A stretch of DNA of 64,000 nt, taken from NCBI GenBank assembly GCA_964512225.1, contig CAZEKB010000014.1, positions 1-64,000 of the forward strand, given 5' to 3'. Both the position numbers and the translations under genes were made by a program. Shown piece by piece: positions 62,132-64,000 of the stretch (position 1 is the stretch's first letter; every line of letters begins with the position of its first letter). This DNA comes from CAZEKB01 sp964512225. GTDB taxonomy: Bacteria; Myxococcota_A; UBA796; UBA9615. The notes beneath the pieces were generated by a model. It was not told the DNA's origin, did no database searches, and worked only from the letters and a program-made list of their open reading frames with translations.

Positions 62132-63043
62132 CTACGAGATCCAGGTCGCGCGACGGCGCAGGCCCAGGCCGCCGAGGGCGAGCAGGAACGCCAGCGTCGC
62201 GCCGCCCTCCGCTTCGACCCCGCCCGAGCACGAGCACGCCTGGGGCGTGCCGTCGCCGAACCCGTCGGCGTCGCAGTCCGAGTCGCCGGCGTCGCCCGCT
62301 TCGTCGTCGCCGCAGTCGTCGCCCGCGGACCCGTCGCCCGCCTGGTCGTCGTCGTCGTCGTCGCTCTCGTGCTCGGCGGGCGGGTACTCGGGATCCTCGG
62401 AGTCGGGCGTGCCGTCGTTGTCCGAGTCGGCGGTGCCCTCCTCTTCGTCGGGCGTGCCGTCGTCGTCCGAGTCGGTGTCCTGCTGGTTCGGGGTCCCGTC
62501 GCCGTCGGTGTCGTCGTTGCCTTCCCACTCGTCCGGCAGGGTGTCGTCGTCGGAGTCTTCGTCCTGGTGGTCCGGCGTGCCGTCGGAGTCGGTGTCGATC
62601 GGCGAGCCGTCGTCGCCGCACTCGTCCTCGTCGCCGATCCCGTCGTTGTCCGAGTCGGGGTCGCGGAAGTCCTCGTAGCCGTCGCCGTCGGTGTCCACGG
62701 GGTTGTGCGGGTCCTCGCCGCACTCGTCTTCGTCGAGCAGGCCGTCGTTGTCCGAGTCGAGGTCTTCGCAGTCGGGGTCGCCGTCCCCGTCGCTGTCGAC
62801 CATGCCCTCGACGTCGTCGGGGATCGTGTCGCCGTCGGAGTCGCAGATCTCGTCCGGGGCCGCGTCGCACTCGGGCATGTCGCCCCAGTCGTCGTCTTCG
62901 TCGCAGGTGCGGACGACGATCAGGCCGGGGGCGATGCTGACCTCTTCGGTGCAGCCCTCGCCCTGGTCGGACCAGTCGAAGCGACAGCCCGCGGCGGGCA
63001 ACAGGAACAGGAGAGAGAGAAGGGCGATGGGGAAGCGGTGCAC
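62132..63043 (-). CDS. Thrombospondin-type-3 repeat surface protein with MYXO-CTERM-like tail
   Basis: A 303-residue secreted protein (signal peptide with PAAGC, Cys20). Residues about 65-230 hold about nine thrombospondin type 3 calcium repeats (DSDGDTIPDDVEG, DTDGDGYEDFRDPDSDNDGIGDEDECG, ...). An acidic Asp run then leads to CSCSGGVEAEGGATLAFLLALGGLGLRRR, which has the Cys / hydrophobic / Arg layout of MYXO-CTERM sorting signals. The start is the GTG at 63043 with GGAGG upstream; that site lies partly inside a hairpin. Confidence 0.8.
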   Translation of the reverse strand: MHRFPIALLSLLFLLPAAGCRFDWSDQGEGCTEEVSIAPGLIVVRTCDEDDDWGDMPECDAAPDEICDSDGDTIPDDVEGMVDSDGDGDPDCEDLDSDNDGLLDEDECGEDPHNPVDTDGDGYEDFRDPDSDNDGIGDEDECGDDGSPIDTDSDGTPDHQDEDSDDDTLPDEWEGNDDTDGDGTPNQQDTDSDDDGTPDEEEGTADSDNDGTPDSEDPEYPPAEHESDDDDDDQAGDGSAGDDCGDDEAGDAGDSDCDADGFGDGTPQACSCSGGVEAEGGATLAFLLALGGLGLRRRATWIS

Positions 63044-63052
63044 AGGGATCCT

Positions 63053-63092
63053 CCGGTGAGTTTCGAGCGACGAGCGAGCGTCGCCTCACCGG
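63053..63092 (-). promoter_or_regulatory. Hairpin overlapping the Shine-Dalgarno of the TSP3 gene
   Basis: On the minus strand the outer arms CCGGTGAG (63092-63085) and CTCACCGG (63060-63053) pair, and inside them GCGACG and CGTCGC pair as well. The 3' outer arm includes the first two G of the GGAGG ribosome-binding site (63054-63050). Folding should limit ribosome access to the GTG start. Confidence 0.55.
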
Positions 63093-63140
63093 GGCAGTGC
63101 GACCGACCTTCGAGAACGATCGGTTTTTCTTGCCGAAGGA

Positions 63141-64000
63141 TCAGGTGTTGTGGCGGATGTTCAGGATGTCGCCGTCCTGAACGATGTACGCCTTGCCTTC
63201 GACGCGGTAGACCCCGGCGGCCTTGGCGGCGGCTTCGGAGCCGTGCTCGACGAAGTCGTCGAACGCCAGCACCTCGGCCCGGATGAAGCCGCGCTCGAGG
63301 TCGCTGTGGATCTTGCCCGCCGCCACCGGGGCCGTGCTGCCCTTGCGCACGGTCCAGGCCCGGCACTCGTCGGGCCCCGCGGTGAGGAACGAGATCAGGT
63401 CGAGCAGGGCGTAGGCCCGGCGGATGAAGACGTCGCGGGCGGGCTCGTCGAGCTCCATCGCCTCGAGGAACTCGGCCTGCTCGTCCGGCTCCATGTCCGC
63501 GATGTCCGCCTCGACGGCCGCCGACATCGCCATGGAGATCTGCCGGGCGCCGCGCTCGTTGGCCTCTCGGTAGGCCGCGAACTCGGGATCCGTCCACTGG
63601 TCCTCGCCGAGGTTGTAGAGCGTGACCAGCGGCTTCATCGAGAGGAACTGGTAGCCGGAGACGGCCTTCTGCTCGTCCTTGGACAGCTCGACCTCGCGCA
63701 GCGGCTCGAGGTTCTCGAGGGCCGCGTGCAGCTTCTCGATGGTGTCGCGCTCGATCCCCTTGCGGTTCTCACGCCGGAAGCGGTCCACCTGCTTCTCGGT
63801 CAGCGCCATGTCGCTGAGCAGGAGCTCGCCGTCGAAGTCTTCGATGTCCCGGGCCGGATCCGCGGGTTTCACGGCCGCCGGGTCGTCGAAGACGCGCACG
63901 ACGTGCACGAGGGCAGCCACGTTCTTCATCGCCGCGATCGTCTTGTTGTCCAGGGCCTTCTCCGAGGCGCCCGGGATCCCCGCGATGTCGACGAACGTGA
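63141..64000 (-). CDS. ychF: YchF/OLA1-family GTPase/ATPase (3' part)
   Basis: The gene is partial: the frame runs off the right edge and the N-terminal G1 region is not in the window. The visible part begins at the G3 segment TFVDIAGIPGASEKALDNKTIAAMKNVAALVHVVR, then the helical-hairpin insertion (RDIEDFDGELLLSDMALTEKQVDRF), PLVTLYNLGEDQ (N.xE in place of NKxD), FLTAGPDECRAWTVRKGSTAPVAAGKIHSDLERGFIRAEVLAFDDF (TGS domain) and the end GKAYIVQDGDILNIRHNT. This is the conserved ribosome-associated nucleotidase YchF. The stop lies 98 bp upstream of the TSP3 gene start. Confidence 0.93.
   Translation of the reverse strand, partial: TFVDIAGIPGASEKALDNKTIAAMKNVAALVHVVRVFDDPAAVKPADPARDIEDFDGELLLSDMALTEKQVDRFRRENRKGIERDTIEKLHAALENLEPLREVELSKDEQKAVSGYQFLSMKPLVTLYNLGEDQWTDPEFAAYREANERGARQISMAMSAAVEADIADMEPDEQAEFLEAMELDEPARDVFIRRAYALLDLISFLTAGPDECRAWTVRKGSTAPVAAGKIHSDLERGFIRAEVLAFDDFVEHGSEAAAKAAGVYRVEGKAYIVQDGDILNIRHNT

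Overview
The window is 64 kb of very GC-rich DNA, densely coded on both strands, with many 4-nt ATGA/GTGA stop-start overlaps. It looks like a chromosomal segment of a Myxococcota-type (deltaproteobacterial) Gram-negative bacterium. The evidence is: many secreted lipoproteins with an Asp-rich linker after the lipobox Cys; three proteins built from MopE-type 'DDDGDG...GDC.D..N...P.A.E...DN.CDG..DEG' repeats; an FG-GAP/VCBS-type and a thrombospondin-3-type surface protein with MYXO-CTERM-like tails (Cys motif, hydrophobic run, Arg); two eukaryote-like Ser/Thr kinases; FecR, DUF2914 and OmpA/Pal envelope proteins; and a Tad-type secretion motor. No rRNA, tRNA or CRISPR array was found.

Layout. 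1-1 kb: truncated IS3-family element. 1.1-4.3 kb: GT87-like membrane glycosyltransferase, a secreted HExxH protein, and two tandem copies of a ~42-residue lipoprotein with a sigma-54-like promoter before the first copy and paired hairpins after each. 4.4-9.1 kb: adenosine-kinase-like PfkB kinase, divergent from a tightly coupled four-gene unit (Tat-exported sulfite-oxidase-like enzyme, beta-barrel, DUF2914 lipoprotein, FecR-barrel protein). 9.1-17.5 kb: lipoprotein / FAH hydrolase / paralogous lipoprotein unit, a zinc-ribbon single-TM protein, and a 1426-residue VCBS/Fn3 surface protein. 17.6-22.7 kb: M20 peptidase divergent from a Tat protein + GMC oxidoreductase + aldehyde dehydrogenase unit that could take an alcohol to a carboxylate. 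22.7-29.2 kb: Gly-rich lipoprotein, Pal-like lipoprotein, a catalytically dead class A PBP-like protein divergent from a TPR protein, and a decayed IS5/IS1182-type transposase. 29.2-32.7 kb: secreted unknown, DUF2062 protein, a coiled-coil (possibly phasin-like) protein behind a FadR(TetR)-type operator, and aminopeptidase P.

32.7-36.2 kb: two tandem MopE-repeat lipoproteins that are whole-gene duplicates. 36.4-44.5 kb: one long plus-strand cluster (class V aminotransferase, CpaF, TadB, TadC, acidic TPR protein, glyoxalase II, outer-membrane lipoprotein, alpha/beta hydrolase), followed by a 951-residue coiled-coil protein. 47.4-53.0 kb: M48 protease, SpoIID/LytB protein, a third MopE lipoprotein and a 3-hydroxyacyl-CoA dehydrogenase/enoyl-CoA hydratase fusion. 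53-57.5 kb: two convergent Ser/Thr kinases and a bifunctional homocysteine methyltransferase/methylene-THF reductase. 57.5-64 kb: ABC exporter, GTP cyclohydrolase II (ribA), divergent TrpG/PabA-type amidotransferase, a lipoprotein, a TSP3 surface protein behind an RBS-occluding hairpin, and the 3' part of a YchF GTPase running off the right edge.

Most of the window serves envelope and surface functions, with fatty-acid/alcohol oxidation and one-carbon/folate/flavin metabolism as metabolic threads. The best leads for something undescribed are the tandem spacer-only lipoproteins with conserved RNA structure, the degenerate PBP pseudo-enzyme, and the FadR-type operator site.
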